From assembly GCF_036346875.1 (NCBI RefSeq), contig NZ_CP107852.1, positions 4,030,001-4,094,000 of the forward strand: DNA of 64,000 nt, written 5' to 3'. A program made the translations under genes and the position numbers. This DNA comes from Nocardia sp. NBC_00508. Lineage in GTDB: Bacteria; Actinomycetota; Actinomycetes; Mycobacteriales; Mycobacteriaceae. Shown piece after piece: positions 7,889 to 16,076 of this stretch; position 1 is the first letter of the stretch, and each line of letters opens with the position of its first letter. The notes below the pieces were generated by a model. The model was not told the DNA's origin, ran no database searches, and saw only the letters and a list, made by a program, of their open reading frames with translations.

Positions 7889-9316
7889 ATGTCTGATGAT
7901 GCCGCGGTGGTGGCGGACGGTTCGATCTCGACGAAAAAGGCCGTGCCGCTGACAACGATTCGAAATGGCAGGATCGCTGCCGACCCGCGCTCCGGCCGAG
8001 GCCGGGACGCCGAGCCCGATCCAGGGCGCGGCCCGGCCGTGACGATCGCGGTGGGCGTACGGGATGGCGTGCTACTCCCCAGCCGAGTGGTGGCGGAGGC
8101 CGCGACGCGGATCTCGGTGGCGGAGCGGGATTCGGACGCGTTCCGCGTCGTTCGCGCCGAGCGGGCCATGGCCGAGGCCGCCGCACTGGAGGAACGGGAC
8201 GACCTCGACGTGCTGCCGTTGGCCGGTGTGCCGATCGCGGTCGAACACGGCGCGTTGTTCGCGGGCGAGCCGGTGCCATGGGGGTCGGTGGCTGCCGCGG
8301 ATCACCCGGTGGTGGCACGGCTGCGCGGCGCGGGCGCCGTGGTCGTCGGGCTGGTCGCCGGAGGCGAGTTCGGCCGATGGGGCACGAACGACGGTGCGGG
8401 GCCAGTCGTTCGCAACCCGTGGAATAGCACGCGTAATGCGGGCGGACCAGCCGCGGCGGCGGTCGCGGCCGGGCTGGTTCCGGTGGCGCACGGCAGCGAC
8501 GGCCTCGGCTCGGTGCGCGTGGCGGCGGCCTGCTGCGGGGTTTTCGGGATCAAGCCCGGGTGCTACACCGGTGCGGCCGCGTCGCCGGCCCTGGTGGAAA
8601 ACGGCGTGCTCGCGACAACGGTGCAGGACGCGGCGCTGGCGCTGTCGGTCCTGGCAGCCCGGCCGAACCTAGCCGAGGTGGACCCACCGGGCCGACTACG
8701 CATCGCACTGGCCGTGGATCCACCTTCGCGACTGGTGCACGTGGACCGGCATTGGACCGCCGCCGCCCGCAGGGCCGCCTCGGTCGCCGCGGCGGCAGGC
8801 CATCTCGTGGAAACGACCACACTGCCCTACGGCAACGCCTTGTTCGAGGTCTTCCTACGCTGGCTGGCCGTGGGTGCGCGCGAGGCCCCGGCCCTACCGC
8901 AGTCCGCTCGACTATCGCGTCGCACCCGGCTCCAGCTGGCCCTCGGCAGGATGGTGCACCAGTCGCAGCTCATATGCCCAGCCCAGATCGACCGGGTCGA
9001 GGCGCGACTACTGGAATTCTTCGACCGCTACGACGTGGTGATCACTCCCACGCTTGCCGCCCCGCCACCGACGGCGCGGGCCTGGCACTCCCGCAATCGA
9101 CCGGCCCCTCTGCTCGGCGGCGCGCGGTTCGCACCCTTCACTTCCCTGTGGAATCTGGTCGGCTGGCCCGCCGCCTCCGTGCCGATGGGCATGCATCCGT
9201 CGTCGGGGACGCCCGTGGCCGCGCAGCTCGCGGGCCCGCCCGGCAGTGAATCCACCCTGTTGCGATTGGCCGCGCAGCTGGAGACCCGCCACCCTTGGCA
9301 GCGCACCGCGCCCTGA
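7889..9316 (+). CDS. amidase-signature family protein lacking two catalytic residues
   Basis: About 475 residues from ATG 7889, chosen because GGGGGA ends 8 nt upstream; ATG 7880 is the alternative. The fold-defining segments of the amidase signature are present: VPIAV at about residue 110, GGPAAAAVAAGLVPVAHGSD, and GSVRVAAACCGVFGIKPG. In active members the triad is Lys, cis-Ser and nucleophile Ser. Here the Lys (VP-x-x-x-K) is Glu in VPIAVEH, and the cis-Ser loop GGSSGG reads as NAGGPA. Only the nucleophile Ser in LGSVR remains. It is probably not a normal amidase and may bind a ligand or have changed chemistry. The convergent neighbour is a LysR regulator 15 nt away. Confidence 0.78.
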   Translation: MSDDAAVVADGSISTKKAVPLTTIRNGRIAADPRSGRGRDAEPDPGRGPAVTIAVGVRDGVLLPSRVVAEAATRISVAERDSDAFRVVRAERAMAEAAALEERDDLDVLPLAGVPIAVEHGALFAGEPVPWGSVAAADHPVVARLRGAGAVVVGLVAGGEFGRWGTNDGAGPVVRNPWNSTRNAGGPAAAAVAAGLVPVAHGSDGLGSVRVAAACCGVFGIKPGCYTGAAASPALVENGVLATTVQDAALALSVLAARPNLAEVDPPGRLRIALAVDPPSRLVHVDRHWTAAARRAASVAAAAGHLVETTTLPYGNALFEVFLRWLAVGAREAPALPQSARLSRRTRLQLALGRMVHQSQLICPAQIDRVEARLLEFFDRYDVVITPTLAAPPPTARAWHSRNRPAPLLGGARFAPFTSLWNLVGWPAASVPMGMHPSSGTPVAAQLAGPPGSESTLLRLAAQLETRHPWQRTAP

Positions 9317-9331
9317 GCGCGGCGCCCCGGG

Positions 9332-10219
9332 TCAGACGGTGACCGGGGACTGCTGCGCGGCGAATCCGCCCTCGACGGTGCGGCTGGCGAACTCCAGGAT
9401 GGTCGGCCGGGTGTCGTCGGCCCGCCACGCCACCGCGAGTTCGCATGGCGCCAGTCCGGACACGGGCCGGGCGGTCAGGCCGGGCCAGCGGTACATCGGC
9501 ACGTTGTTCTCGGCGAGCAGGCAGATACCGAGCCCGAGGCTCACCGCCTCCAGCCGGTCCTCGGGCGTCGCGGCTTCGGCGCCGATCTTCGCCGCGCGGC
9601 CGCCACGCCCTTCGTTACCCAGCCAGAAGTCGCGCACCGCACCGGCTTCGGTGGGTAGCGCGACGAACGGCTCGTCGAGCAGATCGCCGAATTCGATGGT
9701 CTCCGAGGCGGCGAGCGGGTGGTTCTCCGGGAGCAGCACCCAGCGCGGCTCCGTGCGCAGCACCTGCCAGCGGTAGCGGCTCGGGTCCGGCAGCGGAAGC
9801 CAGACCAAGGCGAGGTCGGCCTGACGGCCGGCGAGGCCGCTGGACGGATCGGTCCACGAGGCCGCGTGCAATGCGAGGCGGTGTCCGCTCGCGCTCTCCA
9901 GATCGCTGAGCAGGCCGCGGCCGAGCGCGGACTGAATCCCGACGCGCAGCACCTCACCGGCCTCCTGCAGCGAGACGTTGGTGACCTCCCACAGCTCGAG
10001 GATCTTGCGGGCGCCTTCGAGCAGTTCCTTGCCCGCGACGGTCAGCGCGACGCTGCGCTGGTTGCGGTCGAACAGGACCACGTCGAGCTGGCGTTCCAGC
10101 TGACGGATCTGACGCGACAGGGTGGGTTGAGCGATGTGCAGCCGCTGAGCGGCGTTGGTGAAGTGCAGTTCCTCAGCGACGGCGACGAAATACCGCAGGT
10201 CGCGCAAATGCGGGTCCAT
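9332..10219 (-). CDS. LysR-family transcriptional regulator
   Basis: 295 residues. The N-terminal winged helix-turn-helix is clear (LRYFVAVAEELHFTNAAQRL, then QPTLSRQIRQLE), followed by a substrate-binding domain with two Rossmann-like lobes. The start ATG is preceded by AAGGGG. LysR proteins usually regulate a nearby divergent or adjacent gene. Here the closest candidates are the convergent amidase and the SDR-ALDH operon upstream, neither in the classical divergent arrangement. Ligand unknown. Confidence 0.9.
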   Translation of the reverse strand: MDPHLRDLRYFVAVAEELHFTNAAQRLHIAQPTLSRQIRQLERQLDVVLFDRNQRSVALTVAGKELLEGARKILELWEVTNVSLQEAGEVLRVGIQSALGRGLLSDLESASGHRLALHAASWTDPSSGLAGRQADLALVWLPLPDPSRYRWQVLRTEPRWVLLPENHPLAASETIEFGDLLDEPFVALPTEAGAVRDFWLGNEGRGGRAAKIGAEAATPEDRLEAVSLGLGICLLAENNVPMYRWPGLTARPVSGLAPCELAVAWRADDTRPTILEFASRTVEGGFAAQQSPVTV

Positions 10220-10652
10220 AGCCCCTTGCTATCAGAATCGGTCCTGAATTTCCAGCCTTATCAGGCCGAAAAGTTCGGATACTGGTGCCGAAACAGTCGG
10301 CAGGTTTGTTAGAGACAGCATATTGCCTACCATGGTGCTCCGCACTAACCGATCGGCGAATTCTCGGCATGCACCGATCTTCCTGGTCGAAGCCGCATAG
10401 TTGGGCGCTTGACCAGCATAGATGGGACGATGTCGGCAGTATCGATGGCGGGTTGTGGACACATGGATGGTTGCCGACGATCGGCTGTGAGTTCGCTGCC
10501 GAGCGCCGATCAGGTGTAATCGATAGCTCGCGTGATTTTCATCACAAATCGTCTGTGGTGCTGGTCCCTACCGGTTGTGGGGGGCCGGACGCACAGCGGC
10601 ACCGCCCTCTGCACGAATCAGACGGGCGGCGCCGCGGGCCCGGCGCGACGAT
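10220..10652. other. 433-nt gap with no gene recognised
   Basis: Lies upstream of the LysR gene and downstream of the SDR gene. Frames crossing it have no recognisable domain or coding bias. It should hold the LysR promoter. The segment near 10245-10280 has short AT-rich dyads, but none was convincing enough to call an operator. Confidence 0.4.
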
Positions 10653-11486
10653 TCACACGCCGCGGGCGCGCTCCTCATACGTCTTGCGCTTCTCGGCGTC
10701 GACGTCGTCGAGGAACGCACGACCGGAGCCGAGCGCACGGCCGATGCTGTCTCCGAGCGCCTCGGGCAGCAGTCCGACCACTTGGGCGACGAATCCGGCC
10801 AGCGCAGTCACCCTGACCTTGGACTTCGGCGCGACGATCAGCTTGGCCACGGCGTCGGCGATCTCCTCCGGCTCGGCCGGGCGCAGCAGGCTCGGCGCCG
10901 TGACGCCGGAACCCAGATCGGTGTTGGTCAGCGTGGGCAGGACCGAGGAGAAGCTGAGGCCGGTGCCGCGATATTCCTCGCGCAACGTGTCGGTGAACCC
11001 CAGCACCGCGTGTTTGCTCGCGTTGTATGTCGCCAGGCCAGGGATGTGCGTCTCGCCCGCCAGTGAGGCGATGTTGATGATGTGCCCGCGCCCGCGCGGC
11101 AGCATCCGGCGCAGGCCGAGCTTGGAGCCGAGGATCACGCCGTAGACGTTGATGTCCAGGATGCGGCGGGTGACCTGGTCCGGCTCGTCCACCAGTTTGC
11201 CGGTCGGCATGATGCCCGCGTTGTTGATCAGCACATCGATCGGGCCGATGGTGCGCTCCACGTCGTCGAGGAAACTCTCGAAGGAGTTCTGATCGGTCAC
11301 GTCGAGCTTGCCGTAGAGCTCGAATCCACGCGCCGTGCCGACCTCCTTGACCGTAGCCTCGTCGATATCGCCGATGGCGATCTGCGCGCCGAGGGCTTGC
11401 AGCGTGGTAGCCGTGGCCAGTCCGATGCCGCGAGCGCCGCCGGTGACGACGACGACCTTGCCGCGGATCTGCTTCGCATCGATCAC
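10653..11486 (-). CDS. short-chain dehydrogenase/reductase
   Basis: 277-residue NAD(P)-dependent oxidoreductase. The nucleotide-binding motif TGGARGIG is at about residues 15-22, NNAGIMP at about 88-94, and the catalytic Ser (NIASLAG) and Y-x-x-x-K (YNASK) follow in order. The acidic residue after strand beta2 (GDID) favours NAD(H) over NADP(H), which is an inference. The ATG overlaps the stop of the upstream aldehyde dehydrogenase gene (ATGA), so the two are translationally coupled. Together they could oxidise an alcohol to an acid in two steps. Substrate unknown. Confidence 0.92.
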   Translation of the reverse strand: MIDAKQIRGKVVVVTGGARGIGLATATTLQALGAQIAIGDIDEATVKEVGTARGFELYGKLDVTDQNSFESFLDDVERTIGPIDVLINNAGIMPTGKLVDEPDQVTRRILDINVYGVILGSKLGLRRMLPRGRGHIINIASLAGETHIPGLATYNASKHAVLGFTDTLREEYRGTGLSFSSVLPTLTNTDLGSGVTAPSLLRPAEPEEIADAVAKLIVAPKSKVRVTALAGFVAQVVGLLPEALGDSIGRALGSGRAFLDDVDAEKRKTYEERARGV

Positions 11487-13108
11487 TTGTCGTCACCCCT
11501 CAACTTCAACAGCGCGGGCAGGTCGAGGCGGCGCAGACCCCGCGCTCCCGCCGCACGCATGGCGCCTAGTGCGAACAGGAGTTTCGGCATCGAATACGGG
11601 TACCAGAACAGCTCCTTCTGCTGTGTCGGCAGGATCGGCGTGGTGATCGCCTGCTGACGGCAGTATTTGCGCACACCGTTCGCGCCGCCCCAGCGGGCGC
11701 CGACGCCGGACAGGCCCCAGCCGCCCATCGGCAGTGCGTAGCTGAACAGGTTGGCGAAGACGTCGTTGATATTGACCGCGCCCGCGTTCAGTTGCCGCGC
11801 GATCCGCGCGCCGCGTTCCTTGTCGCCCGTCCACACCGACGCCGACAGCCCGTATACCGAGTCGTTGGCCAGCCGGATCGCCTCCGCCTCGTCGGCCACC
11901 TTCATCACCGGCAGGGTCGGGCCGAAGGTCTCCTCGCTGACGCAGGACATGGTGTGGTCGACGTCCACGAGCACGGTCGGCTCGAACGCGGAGCCGAACC
12001 CGGCCCGCTTGCCGCCGGTCAGCACCTTCGCACCCGCCGCGACGGCCTCGTCGACGTGGCGCTGCACGATTGCCACCTGATTCTCGTTGGCCAGCGCGCC
12101 CACGTCGAACTGCGAGTCGCGGCCGTCGAGTCCCTGGCGCAGCGCCTTGACGTTGCTGGTCAACTTGGCGACGAACTCGTCGTAGACCGGCGCCTCGACG
12201 TACACCCGCTCCACCGAGATGCAGACCTGTCCGGAGTTGAACATGCCGCCGAAGGCGATGCCGTGCGCCGCGCGATCGAGGTCGGCGTCGGCCAAGACGA
12301 TGGCCGGGTCCTTGCCGCCGAGCTCGAGGCTGTACGGAATCATCCGCTCCACGCAGGCGGCGGCGATCTTGCGGCCGGTCGCGGTGGAACCGGTGAACTG
12401 GATGTAGTCCGCGTTGCCGACCACGGCCGCCCCGGTCGCGCCCGAGCCGGTGACCACCGCGAAGACCGGCGGAGCGCCGATTTCCGCCCAGCCCTTGGCC
12501 AATTCGAGCGCCGACAGCGGCGTCACCTCGGACGGCTTGAGGATGACGGCCGCCCCGGCGGCGAGCGCGGGAATCACGTCCATCACCGGCATGGCGAGCG
12601 GGAAGTTCCACGGGGTGATCACGCCGACCACCGGATAAGGCCGGTAGACCGTGGTCAGTCGCTTGACCCTGGCGAGCGGACTGTGCGGCGAGGGGTGGTC
12701 GTCGGCGAGGAATTTCGCCGCGCGGCGCGCGTAGTAGCCGATCAGGTCGGTCGCGAAGCCCGGGTCGATCAGGGCGTCGACCCGCGGCTTCGCGGTCTCC
12801 GACTGCAGCACGGTGGCCAGGCGGTCGGTGTTGTCGATCAACCAGTCCTGCAACTTCAGCAGCCATGCCTTGCGGCCGTCGGGACCGATCGCCTCCCATT
12901 CCGGCTGGTACAGCCGCAGCTCGCGGACTTTGGCCGCGACCGCGTCCGCGGTCTCCTCCGGCACCGTGCCCACGACCTCGCCGGTGCCGGGGTTGCGTAC
13001 CTCGATGACGGCCGGGACGTCGCCGGTCTTCGCGGTCTTCGTGCGTGCCTGCGTCTTCCTGGCTGCCGCCTTCTTGGTCGCGCCGGGCGCTGGTTCGGAA
13101 TTGGTCAC
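11483..13108 (-). CDS. NAD(P)-dependent aldehyde dehydrogenase (succinate-semialdehyde-type)
   Basis: 541 residues from GTG 13108, which has GGGAGAA at good spacing. The open frame extends further upstream but without an RBS. The first about 25 residues are Lys/Ala-rich (TKKAAARKTQARTKTAK), resembling a histone-like tail and unusual for this enzyme. The catalytic Glu lies in LELGGKDP and the nucleophile Cys in FNSGQVCISVERVYV. The cofactor-binding segment ITPWNFPLAMP is present. It couples to the SDR gene and is divergently transcribed from a PucR-type regulator, which probably controls it. Confidence 0.92.
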   Translation of the reverse strand: MTNSEPAPGATKKAAARKTQARTKTAKTGDVPAVIEVRNPGTGEVVGTVPEETADAVAAKVRELRLYQPEWEAIGPDGRKAWLLKLQDWLIDNTDRLATVLQSETAKPRVDALIDPGFATDLIGYYARRAAKFLADDHPSPHSPLARVKRLTTVYRPYPVVGVITPWNFPLAMPVMDVIPALAAGAAVILKPSEVTPLSALELAKGWAEIGAPPVFAVVTGSGATGAAVVGNADYIQFTGSTATGRKIAAACVERMIPYSLELGGKDPAIVLADADLDRAAHGIAFGGMFNSGQVCISVERVYVEAPVYDEFVAKLTSNVKALRQGLDGRDSQFDVGALANENQVAIVQRHVDEAVAAGAKVLTGGKRAGFGSAFEPTVLVDVDHTMSCVSEETFGPTLPVMKVADEAEAIRLANDSVYGLSASVWTGDKERGARIARQLNAGAVNINDVFANLFSYALPMGGWGLSGVGARWGGANGVRKYCRQQAITTPILPTQQKELFWYPYSMPKLLFALGAMRAAGARGLRRLDLPALLKLRGDDK

Positions 13109-13294
13109 TAGCTGTTCTCCCACTGACGTTGTGTTGAACCGCGGTCTGCTGACTGCTGTGAAACAGGCCACTGAACTATGATGGTGACACAATCAGCTAG
13201 GACTTTCTTGGCCCAATTTGTCAATGCTGACAGGAAACTTTGTGCTCAAAAAACAAATAGTGGCGAGATTTCCGCCCAACCGAAGGAGCTGGTG
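13109..13294. promoter_or_regulatory. divergent promoter region of ALDH operon and PucR regulator
   Basis: 186 nt, AT-richer than its surroundings. It contains the perfect inverted repeat TGTCA-ATGC-TGACA at 13219-13232, followed by CTTTGTGCTC and an A-run. The location between a regulator and its likely target operon makes this the best operator candidate. The sequence is directly seen; regulator binding is inferred. Confidence 0.5.
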
Positions 13295-14605
13295 ATGACC
13301 ATTCCGCCGTCGCCGAGCGCGGCGACCCGGGTTGGGCCGGCGCCGGACGAGGTGCGGGACTGGCTGGCCGACTACGTCTACGAGACGATGCGCGCCGAGA
13401 CGCTCGACCGGATCGTCACCCGGCTCGACGAGGTCATCGTCGCGCGCATCCCCGAACTCGCCGATCGCGATATGCGCCGCGATCTCGCGGCGAGCACCAG
13501 GGCCCACGCCAGGATCGTGCTCAGCCGCCTGACCAGCGACACCTTCGAGTTCTCGCTGCCGGAGGAGGCGCACGCGTTCGCGCGCAGCGTGGCGAGGCGT
13601 GGTTTCGAGTTGCGGTTGCTGCTGCGCGTCTATCACGTGGGCATGGAGGCGGTGCTGGACTACATGACCGAGGTGATCGAGCAGCGGCAGGCGCCCCCGG
13701 AGATCGAGCGCGTGGTGCTGTTGCGGCTGTTCGAGCGCTCCACCAAGTGGATGGGCACTTCCGTCGAATTGCTCACCGATACCTACATGGAAGAGCGCGA
13801 GCAGGTTCTGCGCGCCGCGCTCAACCGGCGCGCCGAGACCGTCCGCGCCGTGCTCGGTGGCGACGACGTGGACATCGAGCAGGCCTCGGTGCGGCTGGGA
13901 TACCGGCTGTCGCAGCAGCATCTGGCCTTCGTGCTGTGGACCGACGAGCCCACCGGAGAACCGGGCGGCGCGGATGCCGAGGCGACCGGCATGCTGGACC
14001 GGGTCGCGGCCCGGCTGGCGGCCATCCTCGGCAGCGGACGCGTGCTCACCGTCCCGTCCGGCGCCAGCGGGATGTGGGCCTGGGCGGGTTTGGACGACCC
14101 GGAACGCGGCGCGGAACCGGCGGCGGCGGGCGAGGTGGAGCGGCTGGCAGTGACTGAGGTCGAGGCGCCGGTACGCGTGGCTTTCGGGGTGCCCGCCGGG
14201 GGGATCGCGGGCTTTCGGCAGAGTCATCGTGAGGCGGTCGCGGCGCGGAATGTCGCCGAGCGCGCGCCCACGGACGGGCGCGTGACGGGGTATCGCGCGG
14301 TCGAGATCGCCTATCTGGCCGGCGCCGACGACGCGGCCATGCGCGGGCTGGTGGGGCGTGAGCTGGGCGCGCTGGCGGCCCGGGACGCGAACGCCGCACG
14401 TCTGCGCGAGACGCTGCATGCCTACTTGCGCAGCCACCGCAGCCCGGAGGCTACGGCGAAACTGCTCGGCGTACACAAGAACACGGTCCGCTACCGCATG
14501 CAGCGGATCGAACACCTCCTGGGCTTCGCGATCGAGGAGCGGCGTTTGCCACTGGAGATCGCGCTGGTCTGCGTCGCGATCTACGGCGTCGATGTCCTGC
14601 CCTGA
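13295..14605 (+). CDS. PucR/CdaR-type helix-turn-helix transcriptional regulator
   Basis: 436 residues from ATG 13295, with AGGAG six bases upstream. The N-terminal 160 residues are helical and fit an RsbRD-like N-terminal domain, the middle fits a GGDEF-like PucR module, and the C-terminal HTH is clear (LRSHRSPEATAKLLGVHKNT, VRYRMQRIEHLLG). Such regulators often control catabolic dehydrogenases. The divergent ALDH-SDR operon is the obvious target. The frame is open 39 codons further upstream, but the AGGAG supports this start. Confidence 0.88.
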   Translation: MTIPPSPSAATRVGPAPDEVRDWLADYVYETMRAETLDRIVTRLDEVIVARIPELADRDMRRDLAASTRAHARIVLSRLTSDTFEFSLPEEAHAFARSVARRGFELRLLLRVYHVGMEAVLDYMTEVIEQRQAPPEIERVVLLRLFERSTKWMGTSVELLTDTYMEEREQVLRAALNRRAETVRAVLGGDDVDIEQASVRLGYRLSQQHLAFVLWTDEPTGEPGGADAEATGMLDRVAARLAAILGSGRVLTVPSGASGMWAWAGLDDPERGAEPAAAGEVERLAVTEVEAPVRVAFGVPAGGIAGFRQSHREAVAARNVAERAPTDGRVTGYRAVEIAYLAGADDAAMRGLVGRELGALAARDANAARLRETLHAYLRSHRSPEATAKLLGVHKNTVRYRMQRIEHLLGFAIEERRLPLEIALVCVAIYGVDVLP

Positions 14606-14615
14606 ACCGGCCGGA

Positions 14616-14879
14616 CTACTCGCCCGCGGCCTCGCGTGCCGCGATGCGGCGTAGTGGTGGCTCGGTGGTCGGCGCGACCCTGCGGTCGGGCAGTTCGGCG
14701 AGCAAGGTGGTGGTCGCCGCTGCGATGGCCGCGACGGCCTTGTCGACGGCCGGTTTGGTGGTCGAGCTCAGGCCGGACACGCCACCGACCTTGCGCACGT
14801 ACTGCAGTGCGGCGGCATAGATTTCCTGCTCGGTTGCGGCAGGTTCCAGACCACGCAGGACGGTGATGTTTCTACACAT
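14616..14879 (-). CDS. DUF2277 family small protein
   Basis: 87 residues beginning MCRNITVLRGLEPAATEQE, the hallmark N-terminus of DUF2277, whose members are almost all short and start MCRNIK/T. The function of the family is unknown. The conserved Cys2 could bind metal or redox partners, which is speculation. It converges on the PucR gene with a 10-nt gap. Confidence 0.85.
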   Translation of the reverse strand: MCRNITVLRGLEPAATEQEIYAAALQYVRKVGGVSGLSSTTKPAVDKAVAAIAAATTTLLAELPDRRVAPTTEPPLRRIAAREAAGE

Positions 14880-15043
14880 GTGAGAACACTAGCTCCACAG
14901 CGCGACCTGCGTCAGGCAAGTAGACACGAGCGGCGATCGATGTCGCTCGACGGACGCGCCGCGGCGGCAGGCGGGTGGACGAACCCGCGAAGCCATCCAC
15001 GAATACCCGGACCGCGCCGCGACGGATGGGGAACAATCGGGTC

Positions 15044-15913
15044 ATGTCTTCGCGCGGCGTACCCACCTTGACGACGTTTCCGTATGCGGAGCTGGACGAG
15101 CGGGAGGAAGACCATTGGTCCGGCGCCGCGATCTCCGACGACGAGCTGCGGGCGCTGGCGCTCGGCGCCTTCTACTCCGCGCGCTGGGACGCCTTCCACG
15201 ACGCGCTGCTGCTCGGGCCGGAGCGCGCGCATCCGCTCGGCGACCGGCGCGAGCTGGCCATCGACACGCTCACCGGCGCGTGGGGCATCACCGACGCAAC
15301 CGAGGCGCAGGCATCGATGGAACAGTTGCTGAACGGTATGCACGCCCCGCTCTACGCGCTCGTGCATCCGCTCGTGACGGCCTCGATCAACGCCAGTGAG
15401 CGCGACCGCTTCGGCGAGCGGGCCGACCGGCACCGGACATTCCTGCGGCAGGTGGGCGCGTTCCGCGGCATGGACAACCCCGAGGCGCTGGTCCGCGACT
15501 ACGACATCTGGTCGCAGGCGATCAAGATCGGTTTCACCGACCATCTGGCCAGGCCGCTGCCCAGCGACATCCATGCGTGGGACCTGGCCAGGGTGGTCGC
15601 GGTGGCCAGAATGGCCTACACCGCCGGCTACCTCGACGCCGACGTGGCCTGGAGTTATCTCGGTCGCGCCCTGCCGCTCGCGCAGAGCAAGTACCGCAAC
15701 TGGCGCCAGTTCGGGGACGCCTACCTCACTGGTTGGACCTACTGGCAGGCCTGCGAGGACCTGGCGGAGCTCAAGAACGGCGGCGTCGACCGCCGGATGG
15801 AGCTGCTGCGGCTATGGCTGCGCCCGACCAGCCCGTGGCGGCGAGTATCACTGACCGAACCGTCACCCACCCCGCCTAGCAACGACGCACGACCAGTAAC
15901 GACGCACGACTAG
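15044..15913 (+). CDS. DUF1266 domain-containing protein
   Basis: About 289 residues. The C-terminal half has the DUF1266 pattern: AWDLARVVAVARMAYTAGYL, then AWSYLGRALPLAQ, then WRQFGDAYLTGWTYWQ. Function unknown; the domain is common in actinobacteria and sometimes linked to contact-dependent or secreted systems. The start is uncertain: ATG 15044 is taken, with ATG 15026 as an in-frame alternative. The last residues (SNDARPVTTHD) and the TAG stop are encoded within a 17-nt triplicated sequence, so the C-terminus may vary between strains. Confidence 0.72.
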   Translation: MSSRGVPTLTTFPYAELDEREEDHWSGAAISDDELRALALGAFYSARWDAFHDALLLGPERAHPLGDRRELAIDTLTGAWGITDATEAQASMEQLLNGMHAPLYALVHPLVTASINASERDRFGERADRHRTFLRQVGAFRGMDNPEALVRDYDIWSQAIKIGFTDHLARPLPSDIHAWDLARVVAVARMAYTAGYLDADVAWSYLGRALPLAQSKYRNWRQFGDAYLTGWTYWQACEDLAELKNGGVDRRMELLRLWLRPTSPWRRVSLTEPSPTPPSNDARPVTTHD

Positions 15914-15927
15914 CAACGACGCACGGC
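15877..15927. repeat. 17-nt tandem repeat, three copies, spanning a stop codon
   Basis: Units tagcaacgacgcacgac (15877-15893), cagtaacgacgcacgac (15894-15910) and tagcaacgacgcacggc (15911-15927). The stop of the DUF1266 gene (15911-15913) is the first codon of unit three. Confidence 0.9.
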
Positions 15928-15944
15928 GCGAGTCTTACGAGCGC

Positions 15945-16038
15945 GTTCGCGGACCGGCTTGCGTCCGAGTGGTCGATGCGCATGCGCCGTAGGGCGAGCA
16001 GCGACCGCTCGAACGCAAGCCACAAAGGGGCCGCGAAC
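15945..16038. repeat. intergenic hairpin element, copy 1
   Basis: Arms GGCTTGCGTCCGAGTGGTCG (15956-15975) and its near-complement at 16002-16021 (two mismatches), enclosed by GTTCGCGG (15945-15952) and CCGCGAAC (16031-16038). The same design and much of the same sequence recur at 52663-52757. It lies between the convergent DUF1266 gene and the gene ending at 16077, where it could also act as a bidirectional terminator. Confidence 0.75.
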
Positions 16039-16076
16039 ACGCCGCGCCGCAGGCGCGGCAAATCAAACACAGCAAA

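Noticed and set aside
10285..11145. Plus-strand open frame in the LysR-SDR gap and over the SDR gene
   Set aside because: Most of it lies antisense to a clear SDR gene and it has no domain.
13178..13294. 39-codon N-terminal extension of the PucR regulator
   Set aside because: AGGAG precedes ATG 13295, and the extension covers the likely operator region.
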